Origin: Sthenelais limicola
Lineage: Eukaryota > Annelida > Polychaeta > Phyllodocida > Sigalionidae
Assembly: GCA_942159475.1 (NCBI GenBank)
Contig: OW804096.1
Coordinates: 11,147,871-11,211,870, forward strand
Direction of reading: 5' to 3'
DNA length: 64,000 bases
Made by a program: the position numbers and the translations under genes. A model generated the notes under the pieces. That model was not told the origin of the DNA. It saw nothing but the letters and a program-made list of their open reading frames with translations, and searched no databases. This document shows positions 51,922-62,990 of this stretch, piece after piece. Position 1 is the first letter of the stretch. Each line of letters begins with the position of its first letter.

Positions 51922-54900
51922 GTAAATTACTTGTTAATCAGTTGTCTATATATGAATTAATTGTGTTTGGATTAATTGTGTTTAGTGTTTTTATATATAT
52001 TCAGGACACTGCTGTCGAAATTTAGATTTGATGCTGAGATAAAAACGTTTGACTGTATTTGATAGTAGAAGATGGATGCCTAGGTAACAGTATGCCGAAT
52101 GTTAAATTTATATGCAAATATATTATTATATATTAAGCAGACGTGATACCTAGGCAACACATGAAGACATGAAGGTTATGCATCTTTTGTAATTGTTTCA
52201 ATGTTAATCGGAATTTAAACAAGTATTTATGTAATAGAACATTTACCAGGAGCTATCTGTTTGTGAAGTGTCTTATAAAGAAAATAACTTTTAATAGGGG
52301 AGTTGCATAGCCGCCATTTTGAATCTTGATTCGCATGGAATTATGGGGCTAATGGTACAGTATAAAATCCATAGAAAACATACCATGTTCAACATGGACT
52401 ATTCATCAAAGCTCTAATGTCAATATCCATGTGTTATACTTGTTGCCATAGCACAAGTCCCCATTGTTCCCATCATGCATTTGGTTTTCAATTTTCAGAA
52501 AATTTTAAAAAGCTCTGATATTCGTAAAAAAATTCTTGCATTTTTTTTTATAGAAATGTTCCCAAATATTCGTATGTCAGATTTCATCAGAATCCATCCC
52601 ATGATGCACTGTATCAGAAATGCGCCGTGGCACATGCAAATCCCCTATTGTTTTAGGAAAGTGGGATACGTGGTGCAATAGACAATGTGGGGTATCTGTA
52701 GTAGGTTCAGGTCTTGCCAAAGATCGATAGCTCTTATCACAAGGAATGAAGTGTATAGATCTAAGGTCCCAAAGTAGGAAAGGAGGTCAATGATCCATAT
52801 TGATGCCACAAACACTCTGCATGACCTAATATTAAATAGGGTACTTAATTCTACTATTTCTGCCATTCTGGCTATATATAGATTAAATGATTTCCCTTAT
52901 CCGTTCTTTAATTGTTTCATTGTTTAATGTTATTGACAAGGAACAAAGAGTGGTACATAAAACTGGCCTTTGACATATAGATAATAAAATCTGGCCTTTG
53001 ACATATACTGGTTCTGTAGGTGGGGAGGGGTGGGGAGGTCCTCCCTGCGTGGTTCACTGGCCTATTTCCTGTTAATTTGCCATAGTCAGAACACAACATT
53101 CATTGACAGTGACACACAGAAAGGCCTCTAAAACAAATGCATACATCAAAAGACGTGAATTTATATTATAGCTATTCCGATATGAACATCCATATTATAA
53201 TTGCCACTTATTCAAAACAAATTAACTCAATTTGTTAGAGTAATTCTTGTCTGGAGGTTACAAAACATTTTTAAATTCAAGTAAAAAAGACTGCTTCTCT
53301 TAACATTAATTCCAACCATGAGTAAAAAAAGCTCATAATTCCTCAATAAAAGAATGCTAATTGGGTCGGATTTTCAGAAAATGTACAATTCTCCTTCACC
53401 AATTCCCTCAAATAACCCACATTTAAGACAAGAATAAGCTTCAAAATGCAGTTTAACATAACAGAACTGATACTTTAAATCAATGTGATACCAAATACAC
53501 ACAGATATACCCGATATTCATAATTTTTCAGCCTAATTTAGCAGTATTTACTAAAAATGTAAATCTGGTAATCGTACATTTTCTGAAAATCTGACCCAAT
53601 TATTTTCTTCTTCAGGGGTCGTCACCAGTGAGGGTCCAGCATGGAAGGAAAACAGAAAATTATCCCACAACATTTTGCGAAGTTTTGGTGTGGGGTCTGT
53701 TTACATGGAAGAAAGGATACAAAAGGAATCCTCCTGTCTGGTTGAAGCTCTGGCAGACAACTGCAAGAACGCCATTGATCCTGTGGATTACATAATGCCG
53801 GGGGTGGCTAATGTTATATTCTCCGTTTGTTTCGGGAACAGGAGGGAATATGATGACCCAAAGTTTATATATTACTTGAAAATAATGAAGAAGTGAGTAA
53901 CCATGAGGGTTAGATTTTCAGAAAATGTACAATTGGCAGCTGTACACATTTAGTAAATTCTGCTAAATTCTGCTGAAATTTGGTCAATACTAGGTAAATT
54001 CGAGTATATTCGGCACAGCATTGATTCTAGCAATCTGTTTGGTTAGGTTAAACTGTATTTTGAACTTTATTTTCAATTGAAATTAGGGTTTTTTGAAAGG
54101 ATTGGTGAAGTTGAATGGTACAATTTCTGAAAATCTGACCCATGAAAGCTTGGTAAATTCCATGGCAAGATAATTAGGCATGGTAACAGGGAGAATGTTA
54201 CATCTGTTAATGTCCCAATGATATTTAACTTGCCTCAAGCAACTTTAAAACATTAATTCATGGGGTGTCCCTGCTCCCCGAATATCAACACATCAATAAA
54301 TCATTTCTTACTAAGTCATTTTTCCTTGCTTAGGTAGGAAATTCCTACTGTATGAATAAAGAGCTGTCTGTATAGGAAATATCTTCTCTAAGAGTTCCTT
54401 ACCAGCTGCTTAGCAAAGGAAGGAAAACCTTCACAATAGCTTGTCAACTAATCAATACATAAATAATGGTGAAGTGTAAGCAAATCAAATTGAGTTCTCA
54501 CATTATATTTAAACAATACTACTTGCCCTAGAACAAAAAAAAATCAAAATTCTGTTATATATACAAGTGTCAAATTGGGTGGAACAACCTCTAGACTGAG
54601 GCACACAAAATTGAAGACAGGTTCATCTTTATTAAACATGTTAACCAAACCATTGACTCAAAATGATAATTTGAGGAGACGACATCAGGGTTGTATTTTC
54701 TCAATTTTTTCTCAATTTGCACTGATATTTCATAATGATAATCTTACATGATTATACCACTTGTTACCAGCATTAGAACATGCAATCTTTAAAAAAAAAA
54801 CAAAAAAAAACAAAAAAAAACATGCAATCTTTTTAATTATACTTCTTTGTGAGATGCAGACATGAAAATTGATTGATTGATTTTTGATTGATTAATTAAT

Positions 54901-57900
54901 TACTTGATTCCGATTACTGTTTAATGGTTAATGTTTAATACGAACGTAGCTAGTTTAGTCAAATGTAACCAAGAAAAAAGGTAATTAAGAAAGGCATGGT
55001 CGGGAAGACCTCTTTTTGAGAAGAACGCAACCTTTTTGGTCAAAACATTCTATGGCAAATAAAGAATTATCTTATCTTATCTTATCTTATCTTCTTTCCT
55101 GTTTTCCCTTGCAGGTCGTTTGAGTTATTGAGTAACTCAGGAATACTGACAGTGTTCCCCTCTCTACGCCACCTGCCGGGAGATATGACAGGCTATAAAG
55201 AACTCATGGGTATGGTCTCCTATATGAAGAAGGAATACATCAGGTTTGCAAACAATTAGATCAGATTAAGAAATATGTTGGAGTATATTACTTGATTCTG
55301 CCAGAATAACTTTGTTTCATCATAATATAAAATTATAGTCCTTTTGACTAAACCAGTACTTTGATTTCCTTTTCTTGGGTGTGTAACTCTAAAGGAATTT
55401 TGCCTGTCCCAAGAAGGGTTTTGTCTGAAAGCTTATCCATGTATACATATGTAATGAACATTAGGTTCAACGCAAGTCTAGCTTGGCTTGCTGTTGTTTT
55501 GAGTGTAAAACATAACTGGGTTGGCCTTCACGGTCAAGGTCTGAGCAACGCTCGCTCAACCAACTTGAAGCCCTATCGGATATGTTCTGTATTCATGGTC
55601 ATCAAATGTCAAAGTATTATCCTATTTCTAGATAGGGTGTGATGCAGTTGTGGCAATCAAAGGTGCCACAGGTTCCAATCAATTCCCTGCCGGTGTCGCC
55701 CCAGTCTCTCTATTTCAGAGAAAGGATGCTTGCTCAAAACGGCACACAAACACCTTTTTACAGTGATCTGATATATCTAGTCATTTCCGTTGCTCCAGAA
55801 CGCCCCCTCAACATCTCTAGATTGATGTTTTAAAGTAACACAGTCATCATAGCATGAATAAAGGAGTAATGGACGTTTTTCCTTCCTCTGCCATGCGTTG
55901 GCCCTGCTCATATCACTAGCAAAGTGCCAGGTCCTTAATGCACACACATGGGCCAGGTCACATGACCTTCAATGTTCCACATGTGTTTAGAGAAGCTTTC
56001 CTTTGTCTAACCTTATTTTACTTGCATGCTAAATAAGGTACCTCTTACCTTCTCCCACAGTCTTAGTATTTACTGATGATATTTGTAAGCCATAAACATA
56101 TTCCAAGCCTTAATCCAAACCTTGAGAATGTTCTGTCTGCTATGATATATTGTGCAATTTACTGAGTGAGAACACCAGTCCATCTGAAAGCAATAAGGTA
56201 GCAACACTCTCAACCTGAGCCATTTCCTACTTCAATATCACTTCTGTAACTGTCACTTGTGCCTTGTTATCCTCTGCCTTAATTGTCACTCAGGCTTGAC
56301 CTTTAAATGTCATCCAAATAGAGTGAGCAGCAGAAAACTGTAATAATCCAAACTGAGTCAGTTCATAGTCTCTAAGTCTTATGATGTTATTCATTCAACT
56401 GTCAACTGCCAACTGTTTGAAATGGTAGTCTGACCTATATGTATAACTAACTTCCCCTTCCTGTTTGACCCACTGGCACTGGTAAATCCACATCTAATGA
56501 GCATGTTATAGAATTTAAATGAACACATAATGAACATGAAGTCCTACCAATGCACATACACTGGCCAGGTTATGAAATTTGCATATGTTGATGCTGTTGA
56601 AGGGTTTTCAATGAACACTTAATGCACACATGGAATGGGCAGGGAAAACCTGGGCATTATGTCTGCATTATATCTGCATTACATGTGGATTAACTTTTCA
56701 TTTCTGTATGGGCATGTCTTTGTACGGACAGTATTTGGTATTATGTCGGAATACATGTCCGTCTTGGTCTGACGATGCATCACTGAGTCAGAAGTGCTGA
56801 GAGGGAACAGGAACATGGCAGGTTTTCTGGTTTTACTTTTCCTTTTTATTGAAAAGACCAGACCAAACCTGGGTTGTAAAGTAATCCAGAAGCAAAACCG
56901 CGAGATTTGATGGCAATTTGGAGTGGTCTTAGGCTATTATTCTCTATAAATATGGATCGTTTTTCTCATTTTCAATGACACTGCCCCCCCCCCCCCACAC
57001 CACACCCTACTGTCCCTCCCTCCGACCTTGAAATACATTATTGTTTTGTGTCTAAATAAAAGGTCTAGAGGTTGGTGAATCTTTTTTTCTTAATAGCCCT
57101 TAGTCGAATCTGACCAAACTGCGTCTAAAAGCACTAATACCCGACCCTTGAATTGTCCACCAGGCAACAGACCACTTAGACCATCCAAAACCTTGGGTAT
57201 TAATGCTATACTGATCTACTCAGACTAACTACCTCAGTCACACCAATCCATAGTCCTTTCTCATCCATGGTTCAATTGTGTTTCATCCAGGTTTGTTCAG
57301 GAACATGAAGAGACTTATCAAGAAGGAACTATAAGAGATTTTGTAGATGCCTACCTGAAAGCCCTGTACGAAGAACAGAAGGCAGGGAACAGCACAGAAC
57401 TGTCAAGTAAGTCATCAACTATAACTTAGTTGTCACGATTAATGATATGGGTCAGATTTTCAGAAAATGTACAGTTGGCAGATCAACATATTTTGTAAAT
57501 TCTGCTAAATTGGACTGAAAAACCATCAACACTAGGTATACGGGTATTTGGTATGCCTTGATTCAAGCAGTCTGTTTGCTTATGTTAAACAGTATTTTGA
57601 ACCTGATTTTTGTCTTACATTTGGGTTATTTGAGAGGATTGGTGAAGATGAATTGTACATTTTCTAAAAATCTGACCCATATAACAATTGTCACTATTTA
57701 TTTAAAAGATATGAGTCTGGGTCACCTTTTTCTATTGACTGATTTTCCAATGAATAAGCTGCGAATAGAATTACACGTCCAGATAAATCTTAATTCAGTG
57801 ACATCTATTTAAGATATTGACTACTGATGGTATATTCCCTAAAAATATAACTTGTAATGAATTTAATAACTGCAAATAAATCACTATTTAAAACACAAGC

Positions 57901-60555
57901 TTATATGTTTGTACTTAACAACATTTTAATCAGGATGGCCTATATTCTTCTGGATTTAATAATAGCATTTTCTCTTATAATTGACAAATCAACATTTACA
58001 TGTTCTTATGATTGACAAATTGACAGAGGTAGCCAGTGACAACTGACACAGGAGCTTCCTTATTGACAAGTAACACAAATGGGTCAGATTTTCAGAAAAT
58101 GTACAACTCAACTTCACTAATCTTCTCAAATAATCCAAATTTCAGACGAAAATAAAGTTCAAAATACAGTTTAACCTTAATAAACCGGTTTGTAGAATCA
58201 ATGCAATGCTCAATATACTCGAACTTACCTAGTATTGACCAAATTGCAGCCTAATTTAACAGAATTTGATAAATGTGTACAGCTGCCAATTGTACACTTT
58301 CTGAAAATCTTACCCAAATGCTGGAATGGGAGCCCTATGCTGGGTCACAACTTTAATTTTACCCTTTTACAGAGCCTCAACTGGAGACTGTTGTAGGAGA
58401 CCTATTTGGAGCTGGCACTGAGACAACTACTACCACCCTATGTTGGGGTCTGGTGTACATGTTACACCACCCAGACATACTGGAGAAGATACATGAGGAG
58501 ATAGACAGTGTGGTAGGCAGAAACACACCCAGGATGAGTGACAAACAGAATATGCCCTATACAGAGGCATGTTTACAAGAGATACAGAGACTGGGTGATA
58601 TTGTACCCTTAGGTGAGTAACTTTTTAAAGAAAATATTCTATTTAACCAACAGTTACACATCATGGTGGGTTGAAGGCATTTACCTCACTATTCACCCTG
58701 CTCCTGGGATTAATCACATATGGGTACGATTTTCAGAAAAGGTACAATTCAACTTCGCCAATGTTCTCAATTAACCAAAATTCCAGACGCGAATAAAGTT
58801 CAAAATGCAGTTTAACCTAGCCAGCCAGATTGCTCGAATCAATGCAATGCCGAATATACTCGAATTTAACTAGTATTGACCAAATTGCAGCCTAATTTAG
58901 CAGAATTTACTAAATGTGTAGGGCTGCCAATTGTAAATTTTTTGAAAATCTTACCCAAATTAGGATAACAGTCGGGGTATTATATAGCATATATAGTGCT
59001 TGGAATGAGGTGAGATGAGACAAAGTTTTTATGACTCGTGGGATGAGGTATGGGGCGAGAGTTCTAAATGTAGACTCATCATTTTAGTACAAGACAACAG
59101 ATTGGCAATTAGTAAATATTAGCAATAATTTAATACCGTTTTGAGAAGCACTCACTAATTGTGTTCATTTAGAATCATTTTGTATTTTATTTGCAGTAAA
59201 CTACGGTACCTAAATATTGTTAAGTAAAGATCTTTTCAATCTTTTAAAGGCTACTACATGATTGTTATTTTCTCACTCATCTAAGCATCAATGATTGCTT
59301 CGTATTTATGGAAGAAAGTTTGGTCACCGTAGCTGAAAATGCAGTTTTAATAGGATTCCTGTGCAGCTCTTCCACTTTATGTTGACATGATGTTTTGTGT
59401 ATGTTGGTCAATAAAATGAAAATTAGTTTCTTTCCTGTCCATTTGCGGCATGGGGACAGCACCTTATGGTGGCCAGACCATTTCCTCTGAGATTTGAAAT
59501 GAGTATAAAGGCTTCTGACCCATTCATTACACATATTCAATAATCATTGAATGAAAACACAATGTTTGTACTCAATACTTCTATATACGGCTATACCTAT
59601 CATATACGATTACACTGAAAATGTTTCACGAGATTTGATGACTACTCATTTAACTATCCTAGAAATACTAGATGATTGACTCCTATGGTAAACTTCAGTG
59701 GTCAGCGGTTAATCTGGAAACATTGTTTCATTGCCTTTTTGCTTTTCCTCCATGTTCTTTCTCAGGTCAAAGTTTTAAAAAAAATCACGCTTCCTTCTTT
59801 TTTCATTGAACTACTTTATCTTCAATTGTTTTTTCAGGAATCCCCCACTCACCGATGGAGGACATCACACTCTATGGATATGACATCCCCAAAGACACAA
59901 TGGTGCTCCCAAATATTTATGCTGTACATTACAATGAACAGCTATGGCCAAATCCCAGGCAGTTTGATCCGAGACGATTCCTAGATGAAGACGGCAAATC
60001 ATACCGACAGGAAAAGCTAATTCCTTTCTCCATGGGTAGTTATAAATATTCTCTCTTATTTTTACTATGTCCATTAATTCAGATATATTGGTTGAAATTA
60101 AACCTGGAAACAATTTCCTTTAAAGGGTGGTCTCCACTGGCTATGGTAAGCTCTGCGGTAAGCCTTGCGATGGTTTGTGCTGGTTCAGTAGGTGGTGAGG
60201 AATGACGAGGTCCTTGCCTACATGGTCAGTGAACAATGTAGGCAGGACCTCGCCACTCCTCAACAACACAGCACCATCGCAAGGCTTACCGCAGAGTTTA
60301 CCACAGAGCTTTCCGCAGCCAGTGGAGACCAGCCTTAACTATATAATTTATCTAATAAATATGTTATTTGCAGGCAAAAGAGTGTGCCTGGGGGAATCAC
60401 TTGCCAGAATGGAACTATTCCTAATGTTTGTCAGCCTCCTGCAAAACTTCTCCATTGCACTACCAGAGGGTGATGCCCTGCCAAACCTAGTCGGAAACTT
60501 CGGTGTTACAAACATACCTAAGCCTTTTAAAGTGAAATTTAATCCTAGATTCTAA
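51561..60555 (+). CDS. Cytochrome P450, CYP2-like, complete (7 exons)
   Basis: Exons 51561-51921, 53616-53892, 55115-55243, 57291-57406, 58373-58612, 59838-60035 and 60374-60555 join in phases 1, 2, 2, 1, 1, 1 into 500 residues. P450s are haem monooxygenases; those with an N-terminal anchor act on the endoplasmic reticulum with NADPH-P450 reductase, on steroids, fatty acids or xenobiotics. Seen: hydrophobic anchor (15-30), Pro-rich hinge (RLPPGP), helix C WKENRK, I-helix AGTETT (308-313), K-helix E364xxR367, FDPRRF (417-422) and the haem loop [11 protein letters not shown] with Cys445. Length fits the family. The open frame upstream begins with TTG at 51552; the ATG at 51561 is the plausible start. 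Substrate not readable. CYP2 clan by motif style. Confidence 0.96.
53363..53597 (-). mobile_element. GGGTCAG MITE, subfamily B
   Basis: Reverse copy in P450 intron 1, flanked by AATT on both sides. Ends 18 bp before exon 2, so the acceptor polypyrimidine tract directly follows it. Confidence 0.92.
53616..53892 (+). CDS. P450 exon 2 (helices C-E)
   Basis: Begins [20 protein letters not shown] (helix C Trp and Arg that contact haem propionates) and ends ..YYLKIMKK at GTGAGT. MITEs lie 18 bp before and 14 bp after this exon, in opposite orientation. Confidence 0.95.
53907..54141 (+). mobile_element. GGGTCAG MITE, subfamily A
   Basis: Forward copy flanked by ATGA on both sides, starting 14 bp after the P450 exon 2 donor. 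Confidence 0.92.
54789..54822 (+). repeat. Interrupted poly-A tract
   Basis: Runs of A separated by single C, with ACATGCAATCTTT repeated on either side, suggesting a short insertion with target duplication of about 12 bp. Confidence 0.65.
55066..55094 (+). repeat. (CTTAT)n tail
   Basis: Five-base repeat after GGCAAATAAAGAATTATC. It resembles the 3' end of a LINE/SINE fragment extending left to about 54960. Confidence 0.6.
55115..55243 (+). CDS. P450 exon 3 (helix F/G region)
   Basis: Phase 2 at both ends. Codes [20 protein letters not shown], then [20 protein letters not shown]. Preceded by a (CTTAT)n run that abuts the polypyrimidine tract. Confidence 0.93.
55244..57290. other. P450 intron 3
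   Basis: No exon seen apart from the splice ends. Contains a C-tract at 56985 and no intact transposon. Frames at 55361 and 55639 have no coding character. Confidence 0.5.
57291..57406 (+). CDS. P450 exon 4 (helix H region)
   Basis: Codes [20 protein letters not shown] followed by YLKALYEEQ, matching the EH...(D/N)..RDF.D.YL segment of CYP2 proteins. Ends phase 1. Confidence 0.93.
57449..57678 (+). mobile_element. GGGTCAG MITE, subfamily C
   Basis: Full-length copy starting 42 bp after P450 exon 4. Confidence 0.9.
58081..58315 (-). mobile_element. GGGTCAG MITE, subfamily A
   Basis: Reverse copy flanked by AAAT on both sides, 57 bp before P450 exon 5. Confidence 0.92.
58373..58612 (+). CDS. 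P450 exon 5 (I-helix, K-helix)
   Basis: Codes ..[20 protein letters not shown] (oxygen-activating I-helix) through [15 protein letters not shown] (ExxR). Phase 1 at both ends. Confidence 0.96.
58722..58956 (-). mobile_element. GGGTCAG MITE, subfamily A
   Basis: Reverse copy with diverged termini (GGGTACG, TTACCC), in P450 intron 5. Confidence 0.88.
59838..60035 (+). CDS. P450 exon 6 (meander)
   Basis: Codes [20 protein letters not shown].., [15 protein letters not shown] and ends within PFSM-G. Phase 1 at both ends. The haem loop is completed by exon 7. Confidence 0.95.
60122..60338. mobile_element. Foldback element GGTGGTCTCCACTGGC, simple copy
   Basis: The arms GGTGGTCTCCACTGGCTATG.. and ..CCGCAGCCAGTGGAGACCAGC form a nearly perfect hairpin, with inner arms GAGGTCCTTGCCTACAT / ATGTAGGCAGGACCTCGCC. 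It is the unnested relative of 21083-21525, inside P450 intron 6, 38 bp before exon 7. Confidence 0.85.
60374..60555 (+). CDS. P450 exon 7 (haem-binding loop, C-terminus)
   Basis: Starts [20 protein letters not shown] (Cys445 is the axial haem ligand) and ends KFNPRF-stop at 60553-60555. Confidence 0.97.
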
Positions 60556-61604
60556 TGAACATACAAGTGTGAATGTCGCTTTTGGGAGCTCAGGGACATC
60601 CCATAACTCAATGTCTATCAAATGAGATATTGTAGATCAGGGAACTATTAAATATAATTATAGTTATGTTGATATTCCAGTCGAACTGATAAATAATTAA
60701 TTAACACATGTCAATTGACTAAATAGGATAAATAACATTAAAACCAGAGTGGACATTAACACAAGCCAACATCAGATACATATGTAACGCTTTGCTTCGC
60801 TCTATATCTTTGTGATGATTAGAATTAGAACGATTGATCTCAATGTATATAATATATGTGCATTTGTAATGAAGAATGAAATCATGATTGAATAAGTTCA
60901 TGTGGAGTTGATAACAATAAATACAGGAAAATATTCGCTCAGCAAGTCATCCTTGGCCCAATAAACTTCATAGAAATAACTCTCAGATGGATAGATATCA
61001 TTTATCAAGCATATTGAACACAGCGTAAATAAATGTGTTAAACTAAAACCAACCATGATACACTGTAAATTAAAATAGACTGATTTGATCAGATTCTGTG
61101 AGGTATTTTCTTGCCTATAGACCACCTTTGTATCGACGGAAGTCCCTGAAGTGTGGACTATAGAACGGCAGTGTTAAAACTCCATAGAGGGTGGCGCCAA
61201 CTGTAGTACCTGGCGGAGTTAAGTGGGGAAACCTCCAGTTCAATGTAGGAGCACTTAATACCTGTTTTGCAAGGCATATTTGATTAAAATAACAAGCCCA
61301 AGAGTGTCTATGACCACCCAGACCACAACAAACCACCAATCTTCGGGGTAATAATGCTATAATAGATAAGAACATTAACCCTAAGTATACTCCCCCCACC
61401 CCCACCCATTCCTCCACCTACACCCACATGATGAACTATATCATTTCACTGTACAGTAGAACCAATGTATCAAGGAAAAACAAATGAAACAATTTTGTTT
61501 TCATCTTTATTTTGACAAGTGGTTTTGTTCCTACATTGTTATGGCGGTCAGCCTTCTTCTCACGTGTATAATTAGATGGAGCTAGATTGCATGTGAATCA
61601 TTAA
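60556..61604. other. Interval downstream of P450
   Basis: P450 3' UTR and intergenic DNA. A minus-strand stretch near 61290-61350 encodes PEDWWFVVVWVVIDTLGLVI preceded by a TATTATAG; it is TM-like but has no second supporting exon. Confidence 0.35.
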
Positions 61605-61835
61605 GAGATTTTCAGAAAATGTACAATTCACCTTCCCCAATCCTCTCAAATAACCCATTTTTCAGACGAAAATAAAGTTCAAAATAAGGTTCAACCTTAC
61701 CAAACTGATTGGTAGAATCAATGCAATGCCGAATATACTCGAATTTACTTAGTATTTACCAAATTGCAGCCAAATTTAGCTGAATTTACTAAATGTGCAG
61801 AGCTGCCAATTGTACATTTTCTGAAAATCTGACCC
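61605..61835 (-). mobile_element. GGGTCAG MITE, subfamily A
   Basis: Reverse copy; left terminus shortened to AGATTTTCAGAAAATG. Confidence 0.88.
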
Positions 61836-62492
61836 TATTACAATCAACCCTGAACATAGAACTATTTCTGAAAGATCAAAGTAAACTATTTTCTAATTAT
61901 TCCTACAGAGAACGAGTTCCGTAAAGGAATCATTCCACTGCAACCATCAATCTTCACGTGTACACATATATAAAGTTGATTGCTAACAGTTTCATTTGAT
62001 TAGAAACCTCGTACAAAAAGATCACTGTATCAGCTTAGAAGGGACTCCTATTAGAAATAAGGTTGTCAGTCTAATCCGAAACTCATTACATATCGTATGC
62101 ATATGGCATAATAATCATTGCAGACAAGAATCACTAGGCTCAATTTGGCACATAAATGGCACTTAAGATATTTTGGTACAAAAATAAATCGCAAACAAAA
62201 TCTTTGAAAAATCTCAATACAGATGGCTCAGAGGATAATTGGACCCTCTTCTGGACACTAACCTAAGAAAAGCATTCAAATATGCCTCAAAGATGCACAT
62301 CAAATCTCAAATCTTCACATTAATTACTTGCTTCTAGCAAAGGTACACATCTGATCTCTCAGCCTACAACATGGGAGAACAAAGGCCTTCAAAATCGCTA
62401 ATAATTACTACTTTAATGACTTTATTTTCTTTTAAATTTATGAAATAGGATTGTTTTCGATACTTCATTGTTCTAAAGGTTCTTCTTATCCT

Positions 62493-62576
62493 TTATTCTC
62501 TGATGATTGGTGGTTTGTAATCAGGTTTGATGGCCTCAGACAATGACTCAGCATAAAGTGGTAGCCTCTGTGTCAT
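62493..62576 (-). CDS. Putative C-terminal exon of a minus-strand gene
   Basis: An ATTTACAG acceptor (62577-62578) is followed by a phase-0 frame MTQRLPLYAESLSEAIKPDY..PPIIRE and a stop at 62493-62495. The family is not recognised. Upstream exons would lie right of 62990, where a LINE now starts. The acceptor and first half are tandemly copied upstream. Confidence 0.4.
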   Translation of the reverse strand: MTQRLPLYAESLSEAIKPDYKPPIIRE

Positions 62577-62863
62577 CTGTAAATAGAAACATATAAGTGT
62601 GAGACAATGACTCAGCATAAAGTGGTAACCTCTGTGTCATCTGTAAATAGAGACATATAAGTGTGAGACAATGACTCAGCATAAAGTGGTAACCTCTGTG
62701 TCATCTGTAAATAGAGACATATAAGTGTGAGACAATGACTCAGCATAAAGTGGTAACCTCTGTGTCATCTGTAAATAGAGACATATAAGTGTGAGACAAT
62801 GACTCAGCATAAAGTGGTAACCTCTGTGTCATCTGTAAATAGAGACATATAAGTGTGAGACAA
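62535..62863 (+). repeat. 64-bp tandem repeat, five copies plus partial
   Basis: TGACTCAGCATAAAGTGG recurs at 62544, 62608, 62672, 62736 and 62800, exactly 64 bp apart. Each unit contains the acceptor and about 37 bases of the putative terminal exon on the minus strand. Copies differ at few bases, so the array is young. Confidence 0.95.
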
Positions 62864-62990
62864 TAAAGATATTCTCATTCAGACAAGTAATAGAAGATAC
62901 TAGAATTCACCAAAATATATGACATTAGGGTCGGGAATTATTAGAATATACATAGTTTGAGTTTCAATCAGTATATGATAAGCTTTATCA

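Noticed and set aside
61115..61417. Minus-strand 100-codon frame and an alternative frame with DWWFVVVWVVIDTLG
   Set aside because: One TM-like stretch with a weak acceptor, but no second exon or family match; kept only as a note.
62535..62863. CRISPR-like regular repeat array
   Set aside because: Units are contiguous 64-bp tandem copies without distinct spacers, in a eukaryotic genome; best read as an exon-containing minisatellite.
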